Of a DNA stretch of 64,000 nucleotides, positions 1 through 9,108 are shown one piece after another (position 1 is the stretch's first letter; every line of letters starts with the position of its first letter). The stretch comes from a virus, in IMG/VR virus record IMGVR_UViG_3300005337_000003, positions 62,001 through 126,000 of that record. The stretch is one strand, 5' to 3'. Below the pieces are notes generated by a model. That model was not told where the DNA came from. It made no database searches and was given only the letters and a program-made list of their open reading frames with translations. The position numbers and the translations under genes were made by a program.

Positions 1-503
1 GTAATGTCGTAAGTTTTCCGGCTAGTAAACCCAAGTGACTTTAATACACTCCAAATTTTTGAAGAACTAAAAGTCACCCTGTAAGACGGATTGCCCATAT
101 AACCATCCTGCGTTTTTTGAGGCTTGATATAAGTAGCATCAACAGTATTAAAGAACTTAGAGTACTTGGATAAATGAGCCTTATCTATTTCACTTAATGT
201 TAAGGACATTCTGGGTCGATCTTTAGACACACTACCATCTGCATATAAAAAACCAATCCAGTATAAAGCGTCAGGTGTTAAAACATCTAGCGCATCATCG
301 TTTAAAAACACTCCGCCAGATTTACCTTTCCTGATAGATTCAGATAGCGGTCTGAATATACCATGAACCTTAAATAGATTAGCAATTGTTTCCGGATCCA
401 TCCGCAGAAGCTTGCAGAATTTTGGGATCGACATACCAGACTTGTAAAGAACGATAGCTCTTTTCACTCGGAAGTCTGTGATTAGCAGTTTTTTCTTTTT
501 CAT
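1..503 (-). CDS. LAGLIDADG homing endonuclease (C-terminus beyond window)
   Basis: Open frame from the ATG at 503 to the left edge, 167 codons seen. Residues about 14-46 look like a helix-turn-helix (SIPKFCKLLRMDPETI). Residues 81-90 read YWIGFLYADG, the classic LAGLIDADG core with its catalytic acidic residue. Proteins of this family cut a long target site and spread their own gene by recombination. The gene starts just past the terminator of the major capsid gene, so it looks like a free-standing mobile gene parked between virion genes; no intron or intein is visible. The family call is strong. Target and activity cannot be read from the sequence, and the second half is outside the window. 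Confidence 0.85.
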   Translation of the reverse strand, partial: MKKKKLLITDFRVKRAIVLYKSGMSIPKFCKLLRMDPETIANLFKVHGIFRPLSESIRKGKSGGVFLNDDALDVLTPDALYWIGFLYADGSVSKDRPRMSLTLSEIDKAHLSKYSKFFNTVDATYIKPQKTQDGYMGNPSYRVTFSSSKIWSVLKSLGFTSRKTYDI

Positions 504-537
504 ACTGCTAAACTACAAACTTTGAATTTTAAGAACC

Positions 538-569
538 AAAAAATGGGCAAAAATAAATCGCCCATTTTT
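538..569 (-). terminator. Rho-independent terminator after the capsid gene
   Basis: On the minus strand GCCCATTTTT does not lead; the transcript reads AAAAATGGGC, an 11-nt loop, then GCCCATTTTTT, giving a ten-pair stem followed by a T run. It sits 11 nt after the capsid stop codon. The loop also contains TATTTTTG (548-555), which fits the -7 element TAnnTTTG and could start transcription of the homing endonuclease gene about 40 nt downstream. Confidence 0.85.
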
Positions 570-579
570 CGTAAGTGCT

Positions 580-2202
580 TCAGAGTGAATTACCTGTGAC
601 AGGATTACGCATAACCACCTTGAGTAATTTTGTAGCGTCGCGAACCCACAACATTGGGTACATCTGCTCCATAAAGCATGTCCAGCCGTTGGTACGGTCG
701 CCCTGGAACCCGGAACGTTTACCGGTATAATCCATGCTGCCGTTCTTATACCACCACCTGAAGCCTGGATCCCACTTGAATTTCTTCAGGCGGATATTCT
801 CCTTAGAGGTATCGATATCCTGGATGATGTAGCTGTATGAACTCAACGGATAACCATCCACGATCGGGTTCTCAATGGTGTTCATTTCCACCGGATCGAA
901 TGCGGGGTTAATACGGAACCGTAGCACAGCGTAGTGTGGTATAATGATCTCCCGGAAGTAGTAACCAAAGCCCAGGTCCATGCCGGTACCTGACACAGTG
1001 TTAGTGCCGGACTTGTCAGCGTTGACGATCCAGCCCAGACCAGCCAATTCTTTAGAGATCAGGCTGTTCACCTGTTGTGAACCTGCAACACCTGTCCATA
1101 CCTCCAGGATCCTGGTAGGCATAGCGGGCTGTGTTGCTTCCTTGTTGGTGAAATATTTGTAGATCGCGGTGCGCAGCAGATCCAGGCTAAAATAACCACG
1201 GTTATAGATAAACTTGTAAGAGCTATCCAGCTGCTTCCACATACCTGTAGCCATGCGGGCATCGTCAGGGCCACTGCCTCTTACGGTACCGCCCTTACCC
1301 CATATACAATAGTTCTCAATGTCGAGAGCGATCTTGTTCATGTGAGCTGCCTCCATCTTGGTGAGAAATGTCATATTCAGAGTGCCATTCTCGCGGGCTT
1401 TCTTTACATAATCAGCACCCATGATAGTGGCCATGTCCTCAATACTTTTCACTGAAGGATCCACATTCTCCATATCGTTATGGCGCCAGATCTGTGTAAT
1501 ATTGATGCGGCCATCGCTGGTGATGCCATTGCGGGCAATCAAATCAGCCCGTGAACTTACACTGAACTCCACGTTAGCTGTTGCGGTAGGCAGTAAGTTG
1601 AAGAACTCGCGATATCCTGCCTGGATGGTAAGCTTTGAGAAATTCTGCTCGTATTCACCCTTGGCTGAACCGACACGGAAGTACTTGGTACCACCTGCCA
1701 GGTAGCGGTTGTCCAGGTATTGAACATCGTCGTTGTTGACCAACTGCACCCAATAAATGGCATTGTCGCCATTATTGATGATGTCGCGATCCGGCAGAAT
1801 ATAGAGCTCAAGGCCGGAATACTTGTCGTACGTAATGATATCGGTCTTGCCAAACTCAAGACGTGACAATTTGATCTGGAAGGGTTGACCATCAATGCCC
1901 TTAGTGGTGTTTGACGGATCAATGTCCTCCACAATAAATGGAAGATCGTACTGGGCTGGGATTTGCCAGGTGAATCTGCCGTCCAGGTTTTCTACATAAT
2001 CTGCATCGGTCATGTTGGCGCTGGCCATGGAGTACAGAGGGATATTTGCCTTCTGTTTCATCGCCCAGAGCTCTATCATGCCTATGTTGTCTGGCTGCTG
2101 GTCACCCAGCATGTGCCGGATGTGGTAAGAATCAATGTCGGACGTGGCCTTTACGCTTACGTCGCGCATGAATATGCCATTATTTAAAACGGGTGTGCTC
2201 AT
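580..2202 (-). CDS. major capsid protein (probable)
   Basis: 540 residues, last gene of the head operon, after terminase, portal and scaffold. Position, length and single-copy placement before a strong terminator fit the shell protein of a large tailed phage; the crAss-like capsid protein is of similar size. No short diagnostic motif is visible, so the call rests on gene order and length. The sequence is rich in aromatic residues and has no signal peptide or membrane segment, as expected of a soluble structural protein. The start ATG at 2202 follows a leader of repeated CACACAA (2203-2230), which is shared by other virion genes here. Stop is TGA. Confidence 0.75.
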   Translation of the reverse strand: MSTPVLNNGIFMRDVSVKATSDIDSYHIRHMLGDQQPDNIGMIELWAMKQKANIPLYSMASANMTDADYVENLDGRFTWQIPAQYDLPFIVEDIDPSNTTKGIDGQPFQIKLSRLEFGKTDIITYDKYSGLELYILPDRDIINNGDNAIYWVQLVNNDDVQYLDNRYLAGGTKYFRVGSAKGEYEQNFSKLTIQAGYREFFNLLPTATANVEFSVSSRADLIARNGITSDGRINITQIWRHNDMENVDPSVKSIEDMATIMGADYVKKARENGTLNMTFLTKMEAAHMNKIALDIENYCIWGKGGTVRGSGPDDARMATGMWKQLDSSYKFIYNRGYFSLDLLRTAIYKYFTNKEATQPAMPTRILEVWTGVAGSQQVNSLISKELAGLGWIVNADKSGTNTVSGTGMDLGFGYYFREIIIPHYAVLRFRINPAFDPVEMNTIENPIVDGYPLSSYSYIIQDIDTSKENIRLKKFKWDPGFRWWYKNGSMDYTGKRSGFQGDRTNGWTCFMEQMYPMLWVRDATKLLKVVMRNPVTGNSL

Positions 2203-2242
2203 GTTGTGTGTGTTGTGTGTTTTAGGTTAATTGTGTGTGATT

Positions 2243-3448
2243 TTATGTCTTTGAAAATATATTAAATGGCTTTTTTGGTATCTTGGGCGCCTTAGTCCGA
2301 CTGGCGACGTGTGTAGTCTCAGTCGTTACACTCTGCGTATTGCGGGCCTGTCCCTCACCTGTTTTCAAGGTACGGTGCACTACTTCTGTCTGAGCATTTT
2401 TGCCCAGCTCAATTTGCTTTTCTAGGAAAGTTTTGGGATCCCTTAAGTGCCACATTACCTGGGCCAGATGTTCCAGATTGGTTTTGATGCCTAGCTGGCT
2501 GACGATTTGACCTAGCTGCTCTATTGAGAGCATCAGGCCGTTGAATATAAGCCCCTGGGCGTTAGCGTCGATCTTGACGCCTCCCAGTTCTTTCTTGGCT
2601 ACAGTGTTATATACCTGCTCCTGGACTTTAGCCATCTGTGCCTCTTTTAGTTTGGCTTTCCGGGTCTGCTCCTCCAAAGCAGCATTCTTGGCAGCCTCCC
2701 GGCTCGCTTGTATTTTGGGAAGATAAAATGTGGCCTTATCTGCCAATTTGTTCATATCCTTGATGTCCTGGATCTCACTATCTATTTCCTCAGACGTCAT
2801 CTTTTGCACTTCAGACATGTACGCACGAACAACATTTTCCCGATCTTTATCAGTTTCAGTGCTGAATTTAGCCACCGCTTCTACTTTTGCCAGAAGCCCA
2901 AAAAAATTATCTGTTTCCTGTCCGCCGGTGGATACATACTGAACGGCATCCTGTAAAACCTGTGGGAGTGTCTCAACAAAAGAAGCTACAGCAACACCGT
3001 CCCGCTTCTCCATGTTAGCCACGATTAATTCAGCTAATTCCTTCTCGCTGTATTCGGGAAGCTTCTTATCCCCTTCAAACTCAAATAAAGTTCCATCATT
3101 TACCAGCAATTGAATCGCCTTAACAGAATTACGCTCAGATTTTGTCGCAGTGGCGCTTCCGGCAGGAGGAGCATGATCTTCGTCCTCATCTTCTACACCA
3201 AATTCGGGAATGTCTAAAATATCCGATACCTCTTCTTTTGTCGAGGCAGGTATGGCGGATGCCGGTGTGGCCGCCTGTCCTTCTTTTTTTGTTACATTTT
3301 CTGTAGAACTTTTAGCTGGTGTGGTGGTAGCTGGTGTAGTCTGACCAGTCGCAGCTGTTTCTTGAACTTCCTCAGCGCCTCCTAGACTTAGTAAGGCATC
3401 CAGGGCCTCCTGTGTCATCTGTTTTACCTCTGCTTGCTCTGTGCTCAT
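2243..3448 (-). CDS. scaffold-like head assembly protein
   Basis: 401 residues between portal and capsid genes. Residues 1-110 are low-complexity, rich in E, T, A, K and probably disordered; the middle (about 190-300) is strongly helical with charged heptad-like stretches; the tail is basic (KAPKIPKKP). A flexible, acidic and helical protein directly upstream of the capsid gene is the usual look of a scaffold, which holds capsid subunits together during assembly and leaves or is cut afterwards. No protease domain is seen in it. The start at 3448 has a TAATTTTG element (3475-3482) about 27 nt upstream and a CA-rich leader. Function is inferred from context. Confidence 0.6.
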   Translation of the reverse strand: MSTEQAEVKQMTQEALDALLSLGGAEEVQETAATGQTTPATTTPAKSSTENVTKKEGQAATPASAIPASTKEEVSDILDIPEFGVEDEDEDHAPPAGSATATKSERNSVKAIQLLVNDGTLFEFEGDKKLPEYSEKELAELIVANMEKRDGVAVASFVETLPQVLQDAVQYVSTGGQETDNFFGLLAKVEAVAKFSTETDKDRENVVRAYMSEVQKMTSEEIDSEIQDIKDMNKLADKATFYLPKIQASREAAKNAALEEQTRKAKLKEAQMAKVQEQVYNTVAKKELGGVKIDANAQGLIFNGLMLSIEQLGQIVSQLGIKTNLEHLAQVMWHLRDPKTFLEKQIELGKNAQTEVVHRTLKTGEGQARNTQSVTTETTHVASRTKAPKIPKKPFNIFSKT

Positions 3449-3474
3449 GTGTGGTTTTTGGTTGTTGGTTAATG

Positions 3475-3482
3475 CAAAATTA
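3475..3482 (-). promoter_or_regulatory. -7 element TAATTTTG before the scaffold gene
   Basis: TAATTTTG matches the Bacteroidota -7 consensus TAnnTTTG. There is no good TTTG at the -33 position. A transcript starting about 6 nt further on would begin with the CA-rich leader of the scaffold gene. Confidence 0.45.
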
Positions 3483-3521
3483 AACTAAAAAAGTTTTTTT
3501 GTATAAAAAATTATTAACAAT

Positions 3522-6323
3522 TTACTCCTTTTTCTTCTTTTTCTCCTTCTCGATCGCTTTTTTCTTAGCTTCCAGTTCAGAAGCGGTGGTGTTCTCCCTG
3601 GCTATATTTACATCCATTTCTTTCATTTGCAGTTTGGCAGCTATTTCCTCCCGACGCAGATTGGCCTGATCACGTGCCTGCTGTAATCGATTAGTCTCTT
3701 TCTGCCTATCTAAGCCCATAGCTTGGTTAAATTCGGTCTGGTCCTGGATGACCTTAAGGTTGTCTAGGTAATCGTTCTGGGCATTATCATTAAGGTCTAC
3801 TGCGCCGCTATAACCAGCAGCCCGGATCTCTGCTACTATAATATCTTTACGATTCTGACTCTCGATCCACCGGGTCTTCGCATCAAACTCTAACTGCTTC
3901 TCTTTTATCGCTGCCTCATTATTAGCCTTTTCAATCTCTAATTGTCTCTGATGTTGGGCTTCTACCTGTTCCTGCATGCGCTGTTTTATGCCATTCATCA
4001 CATTAGATAATTCCCCTATTGAAGTTGCAGACTCTACATCCACCAAATCAAATATCTCAAAATTAGAAGTGTTATCTGAGCGTATTCTCTGCAATACAGC
4101 GTCAACTACACCTCTGGAATATGAACTTGATTTAGGATAAACGTTGATTTGCCTGAGTTTTAATTCTGATCCATTTATCTGGAAATTTACTTTTTGTCCG
4201 TGGGTGGTTGTGTATTGCAGGCGAACTGAGGGCTTGCTGGAATTATAATGCATTGCCAGGTCCGTCCGCATACCATGTACTCTAGGCATGAGCCAGTCCG
4301 AATGCTGTACAAATATCATTTCAGTCTGGTTATATGAAGCGTTAAGGTTTTCCTCTACGCCTGTAGCTGTCTGGCGGCCTGTTTGCTGCCCCAATCGCTG
4401 AGGATTTAATCCTACCGTAGAAAAAGCCGAAGATAAAAAAAACGCAGCCAATTCCATGCGAGACTTTAGCCTTCCGGTTTGGGAAAGATCTACTGACTGA
4501 AGCTGCGAGTTTGAGGATGCTGCATCTTGTGTATGTTGAAGACGTTTATCAAGAGGCAACATCTGGTAATTACGCATGGTCGCGTAGGCTTTCGAATAAT
4601 TATGCTTTCCCCAGTCATCACCCAAAGATTCAGTAGGCAACAGGTTTGGGTCAAACGCTACTACAGTCCCCAACTCATCCATAAGAATATCGGAAATCTG
4701 GTTGTTGACAACATTGAAATTTATCTGGTAGGGCTCCATCAACTGTACCGGAGGTACAATCCGACCGTTGTAGTCGGAAAAAGTAGCTCCTTCAATAGGA
4801 AGACGAGCGCCGTATAAGGTACTGTCCTGATTAAATTGGTACCTGACAGGGCCAATCTTATTTTGATTAACCCCCAGATATATCGGATTGAAGCCAGTAA
4901 CACCTGCTGGATTAACTGAAGACATGTTATTCCATGTAGGGATATTAGGTCCTATCTTGATAAATCCATATACCTGCGGAATCCAAGTCCAGTCAATATG
5001 TTCACCGAATATCAATGTATCGGGATTCTCAACTGATATAAAAGTTTTGTTATACACTGGCTTATTGGTTATCACGTAACTCTCATCAACAATATCTATT
5101 ACCTGCTCCCCATTTTCCAAGATAGCTGTAAGCTTCCCTACCTTGCGCTGACTTTTCCAATACCCGGTAGTTACTCGGGCCATATAATTGGCTGGATCCT
5201 GAGTAGTATTGACCTGGTTTAATACTTTGTTGACAATACCGCCATCCATAATGTCCACCCCGGCAATACTTCGCTTCATATCCATGGAATAACGATCATT
5301 TTCCTGTATGGTTTTAGATGTGTCGTACAGGGCGTCTTTGTCATAACCAGTTAAAGCATATCGGGTATTAGTGGTAGGATATATGGTCTCCATGCTCTTC
5401 TGCTGGTCTTCGTTCATCAACCACCCGAAATTATCTATAACATCAGGTACAGTTAAGAGAGAAACATTGATAGCTGCATACCCCTCGGAGTAATAATGCT
5501 TATCAGGAGACTTAAATATAGCAGTAAGTACAGGATTCCAGGATTCTACCACATAGTCATCTTCCAACATCCGAAAATGCCAGCACTCTTTATCGAGCTC
5601 AACAGAATATCTAAAATTACGGATCTCCTGCTCCTCCATATTAAAACGATCGATATCTACCTGTGTCTGGTGATCAGCCCACTGTTCAATATTGGAACGG
5701 TAACTTGATTTGAACCAGGTTTGGATCTCGGGCAAAGATTTAGCCTGCTGCATTTGCTCCTGGTAGGCTTGCTGCCCTTCCGGGGAATCTATTGATATAC
5801 CCATATCGGCCAGCTGGGCGTTAACCTTGGCTTCTGCCTCTGAGAGCAACACCTGGAGAACCTCATCACTCTTCATTTGCAGCAATTCATCATTGCTCCG
5901 CTCATCAGTTCCCTGGAACATGAATTCACTACGGCGCTGGGCAAACTCTGCCACAATAGAATTAACAAAAATGGGTGTGATCGGAAAAAACCTTAAAGAA
6001 TCGTATCTTAAATCTTCGTCCGGCTGCATTAATATTTCCAATACATCCTGGTTTTGTGGATTGGTCGTAGGCATATAATCTGCCTTATCGATAACTCCTT
6101 TGGAAAGATTTATATTCTTTAATGCTCTCGGGGCAGTGATAAATATCTGCCTAAGTCCTTGCCATTCCCAATAATCAGCATTATTCTTAGCCCAATCGTC
6201 ATCTTTTTCCTCACGGGGCAGAAATTGGAGGGGGGCTATAAAACTGCCTGTCTGGGTCCTGCCCCCTTTTAATTTTTTGCCCTGGGCTATCTCCGTGGAG
6301 GAGATTACAAGATTACCATCCAT
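3522..6323 (-). CDS. portal protein
   Basis: 933 residues, between TerL and scaffold genes. The first 700 residues look like a portal body; residues about 770-933 are highly charged and helical (EIEKANNEAAIKEKQLEF, ending in a run of K and E), predicted coiled coil. Long portals with a coiled-coil tail are known from crAss-like phages. The portal forms the twelve-subunit ring at one capsid vertex through which TerL pumps DNA and to which the tail attaches. Support here is the gene order TerL-portal-scaffold-capsid, the size, and a conserved-looking TGRQTATGVEENLN stretch. Starts at 6323 after TATTTTTG (6340-6347) and the leader ACACACAACACA. Confidence 0.75.
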   Translation of the reverse strand: MDGNLVISSTEIAQGKKLKGGRTQTGSFIAPLQFLPREEKDDDWAKNNADYWEWQGLRQIFITAPRALKNINLSKGVIDKADYMPTTNPQNQDVLEILMQPDEDLRYDSLRFFPITPIFVNSIVAEFAQRRSEFMFQGTDERSNDELLQMKSDEVLQVLLSEAEAKVNAQLADMGISIDSPEGQQAYQEQMQQAKSLPEIQTWFKSSYRSNIEQWADHQTQVDIDRFNMEEQEIRNFRYSVELDKECWHFRMLEDDYVVESWNPVLTAIFKSPDKHYYSEGYAAINVSLLTVPDVIDNFGWLMNEDQQKSMETIYPTTNTRYALTGYDKDALYDTSKTIQENDRYSMDMKRSIAGVDIMDGGIVNKVLNQVNTTQDPANYMARVTTGYWKSQRKVGKLTAILENGEQVIDIVDESYVITNKPVYNKTFISVENPDTLIFGEHIDWTWIPQVYGFIKIGPNIPTWNNMSSVNPAGVTGFNPIYLGVNQNKIGPVRYQFNQDSTLYGARLPIEGATFSDYNGRIVPPVQLMEPYQINFNVVNNQISDILMDELGTVVAFDPNLLPTESLGDDWGKHNYSKAYATMRNYQMLPLDKRLQHTQDAASSNSQLQSVDLSQTGRLKSRMELAAFFLSSAFSTVGLNPQRLGQQTGRQTATGVEENLNASYNQTEMIFVQHSDWLMPRVHGMRTDLAMHYNSSKPSVRLQYTTTHGQKVNFQINGSELKLRQINVYPKSSSYSRGVVDAVLQRIRSDNTSNFEIFDLVDVESATSIGELSNVMNGIKQRMQEQVEAQHQRQLEIEKANNEAAIKEKQLEFDAKTRWIESQNRKDIIVAEIRAAGYSGAVDLNDNAQNDYLDNLKVIQDQTEFNQAMGLDRQKETNRLQQARDQANLRREEIAAKLQMKEMDVNIARENTTASELEAKKKAIEKEKKKKKE

Positions 6324-6347
6324 TGTGTTGTGTGTTATACAAAAATA
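6324..6347 (-). promoter_or_regulatory. -7 element plus CA leader of the portal gene
   Basis: Minus strand reads TATTTTTG, TATAAC, then ACACAACACA and the ATG. The -7 element fits TAnnTTTG, without a clear TTTG at -33. The predicted start site puts almost the whole untranslated leader in the CA-rich tract. Confidence 0.5.
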
Positions 6348-6352
6348 AGTAA

Positions 6353-8566
6353 TTATTTCAGATTCCGGAAGGGTTGTCTCTGTATAGCTCCATCCTCATG
6401 GCTTCTCTGCTTAAAAAACTGCTTGGTAACTACAGGTGGGGGGGCCTTCGTTTTAGGGTTAGTATATATTTTCCTTTTGTTGTAACCATAATTAGCCAGG
6501 TAAATCTTCACATAAGCTACCAAAGCACAATAAGCTATAAGTCGGTCACAGTTGATACCTGGCACATAAGCTTCCGCCTCCTTCATGATCATTATGGATG
6601 GTATCCGGTTTATTCCCCTAAGTACCACCACGTCCACACCTCCCTTATTAACAGTGTGTAGTTCTTCCTTCATGAAGCTGGTGCCATAGTTAATAAGGTG
6701 ATTATCAAACATGCGGTTGGAATTATACCAACCGTAGTCCTGATAAGCATTAGAATTCGCCCCGATCTCAGCCAGAAATAGGATCTGCTTCTTAGGTATA
6801 AGGTATTGCTGGCGGCGTTTACCAATCATATAAGTAATAAACTCTCCAACGTTATTTTCTACAACTGCTTTGGCCCCATACATCTCAAGTATCAACGACG
6901 CCTGCTCAAAAGTCTCGTTAGGATCATCAAATCGGCCCGTCCACTCCAATGCTAGTTTACCAGGATGCACACTGCACTCGGCTGCCTCATCCCCCAGTTT
7001 CCAGACCTCCTCATCCATCCTGTAAACAAGAATACAGAATAATGATTCAGAATGTACGGTCTTGCCTGTCTTTACCGGGTCAATAGAAGCCACATAGGTT
7101 TTTCCGAACTCAAATCCCTCAACTGGCCTTTCATATACTTCCAGGCATCCTTCCTTATCCGGTGCTGTTTTTGATATCGGGTAATCCCTTATAGGCTTTT
7201 TAGCTGCTGTTTCAAACCTGGGCTTACCATCCTCCCCTCTTACAATTTTTAAATACTCAACAGGGAACTCACCATCCTCTATGCGTTGCTTCTGTTTTGC
7301 AATTAACTTCAACGGCCATAAGGATTCCTGGCGATAAGCGAAAGCTTCCCGGATAGAGAGTGGTCGCTGGGAGATATACATCTGGTAATTCTCCGGATCC
7401 CGAAGCTCGGCCAGTTTTCGCCATTTATAAATCTCAGCAAGGGCTTTCTCTTTATTTGAATTACCCCACTCATCATAACACTTAAGTGCTTCTCCCAGTG
7501 TATTGCCTTGTTCATCCTCCTCTACGGAGGTATAATTCCACCATTCCGGAACGAAAAATCCAACCTCAGCGCCAAACTCTGCGTCATCCGGTATATTATT
7601 CTCACAGGGTAGAAACCCGTAAACCGTTGGCTTGGTTACGAACTTCTTGAGTGGGGCAGCTGCAGTCAATTCCCCTACTGCCCCAGATACCATAACCAAA
7701 CCTGTAATCAATCCTCCCATGGCAACGTTGGAAGATATGAACTCCATCGATTTATCTAAGGTGTCATTGGCGCCGGCCTCTTCCGCGTAGATAATAGATG
7801 CATTTCCTCCAATGCCGTTTGTTGGGTCCCTGTGAGTGGTGAATCCTGCGATTATAGAATCATTGCCTTTATATGTGCCGTCGAGCTGTTTTAACCTTTG
7901 TTGCCAGTATATACCTTCTCCGGGATCAAAAGGTCTCCTAAACGCGCAGTGGTTATTAATGTGATTCCTATAACCTTCCATGAATACCCACGCATCTGTG
8001 ACTTTAGATAAATCCTTAGCGAATATTTTACAAACTGCATTGTCTGAAAACCACGCGCGGCACAGAATTATGGCAATGTTTTTAAGCGTATACCCAGATT
8101 GCCGCTTTTTAATCACTGCACTGTACTTACGCTCTATGATGCAGCGGTATATGTATAAAAAATAATGCAGATCTCCGTCCCATATATCTGCAAAATCTGG
8201 TCTGTTTTTTACCTTGTCGGGTATTGGGCAGTAATTGAGGTAAAAATAATAAACACCGGGAACGGCATATTCCAAACCCTCAGACGGCTTTTTATAAATT
8301 ATAAATCCAGAAAAATTACATTTTTCCTTTTCGAAATCCCAGTGTTTTCTGTAGTCCTTAGAGACCGTGCTATATACCGGGTAGGCTTTGGTATTTCTAT
8401 AAATATTAGCTTGCTCATTCCATACTCCTTCTGTATGTTTGAGGTTGTATTCCCCTGGGTATTTATATTTAGTCTTAATGAAGACAAACACATCTTTTCG
8501 AGTCTCGAAATCCGTGTATGACCACTCATTAGTATCTAGATCCAGTGTGGGGGCTCTTAGAAACAT
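6353..8566 (-). CDS. terL: terminase large subunit
   Basis: 737 residues. The ATPase half has a Walker A-like loop KKRQSGYT (153-160) and Walker B IIYAEEAG (258-265) with the catalytic glutamate. The nuclease half shows ASIDP (493-497), VVENN (568-572) and a late CDRLIAY segment (near 690), matching the three acidic clusters of the RNase H-like nuclease. TerL packages DNA into the prohead and cuts the concatemer. The portal gene follows after 29 nt. No small terminase is recognised; the 172-residue protein upstream is a positional candidate. The leader upstream of the start is ACACACAACACACTAA (8567-8582). Confidence 0.9.
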   Translation of the reverse strand: MFLRAPTLDLDTNEWSYTDFETRKDVFVFIKTKYKYPGEYNLKHTEGVWNEQANIYRNTKAYPVYSTVSKDYRKHWDFEKEKCNFSGFIIYKKPSEGLEYAVPGVYYFYLNYCPIPDKVKNRPDFADIWDGDLHYFLYIYRCIIERKYSAVIKKRQSGYTLKNIAIILCRAWFSDNAVCKIFAKDLSKVTDAWVFMEGYRNHINNHCAFRRPFDPGEGIYWQQRLKQLDGTYKGNDSIIAGFTTHRDPTNGIGGNASIIYAEEAGANDTLDKSMEFISSNVAMGGLITGLVMVSGAVGELTAAAPLKKFVTKPTVYGFLPCENNIPDDAEFGAEVGFFVPEWWNYTSVEEDEQGNTLGEALKCYDEWGNSNKEKALAEIYKWRKLAELRDPENYQMYISQRPLSIREAFAYRQESLWPLKLIAKQKQRIEDGEFPVEYLKIVRGEDGKPRFETAAKKPIRDYPISKTAPDKEGCLEVYERPVEGFEFGKTYVASIDPVKTGKTVHSESLFCILVYRMDEEVWKLGDEAAECSVHPGKLALEWTGRFDDPNETFEQASLILEMYGAKAVVENNVGEFITYMIGKRRQQYLIPKKQILFLAEIGANSNAYQDYGWYNSNRMFDNHLINYGTSFMKEELHTVNKGGVDVVVLRGINRIPSIMIMKEAEAYVPGINCDRLIAYCALVAYVKIYLANYGYNKRKIYTNPKTKAPPPVVTKQFFKQRSHEDGAIQRQPFRNLK

Positions 8567-8589
8567 TTAGTGTGTTGTGTGTCTAAATT

Positions 8590-9108
8590 TTATTGGTCGT
8601 AGCCTGGCTGAAAACTTCCCCTATTTTTATTAGCCTTCATTTCTTCCAGTTCCTTCTCCACTTCCTTCTCTAATTTTCTAAACTCGGCTATCGTGGTGCC
8701 TGCTGATTTTATCTGAGCCTGGAGAGCTGACAAGTTCCCATCCCTTCCGTCAGTGATAGCCGCAGTGCCCGCATAATTTCCCACTTTCTCCAATAGCTTC
8801 TTGGTGGCCTTATAGTATCTCTGAACCGGCGTGATCTTCTCCTCGAACCACTCGCAGGCGTTTACCATAGCGGTATCCTCTAAAGTGTATTCCCCGGGAA
8901 AATCTTTAAGCACCCTATTCTGGATCTCATCCTCCGGATAATCGGCATACGGCCCCTGTATATCGTAGTAATATCTCAGGTACTGCAGGGCAGGTATCGG
9001 GTCCGTGTAAGCTTCCTTGACAGCCCGGAGTACCGGTATGCTTAATACGTGCACATTGATGGCAACTTTGCCATCAACTACTTCAAATAGCTCTCGAAAG
9101 TCGAACAT
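8590..9108 (-). CDS. unknown protein upstream of TerL
   Basis: 172 residues, 23 nt before TerL and overlapping the nuclease gene by 26 nt. The first half is mixed; the last 60 residues are helical and charged (ELEEMKANKNRG), a short coiled coil. By position it could be a small terminase or a head-completion protein, but no domain is recognised. It is part of the packaging operon. Confidence 0.8.
   Translation of the reverse strand: MFDFRELFEVVDGKVAINVHVLSIPVLRAVKEAYTDPIPALQYLRYYYDIQGPYADYPEDEIQNRVLKDFPGEYTLEDTAMVNACEWFEEKITPVQRYYKATKKLLEKVGNYAGTAAITDGRDGNLSALQAQIKSAGTTIAEFRKLEKEVEKELEEMKANKNRGSFQPGYDQ

Noticed and set aside
1-2202. Group I intron around the homing endonuclease
   Set aside because: The capsid frame is unbroken and ends before a terminator; no intron core is visible in the part shown.
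2541-2956. Plus-strand ORFs opposite the scaffold gene
   Set aside because: Shadows of the charged, helical minus-strand gene without start signals.
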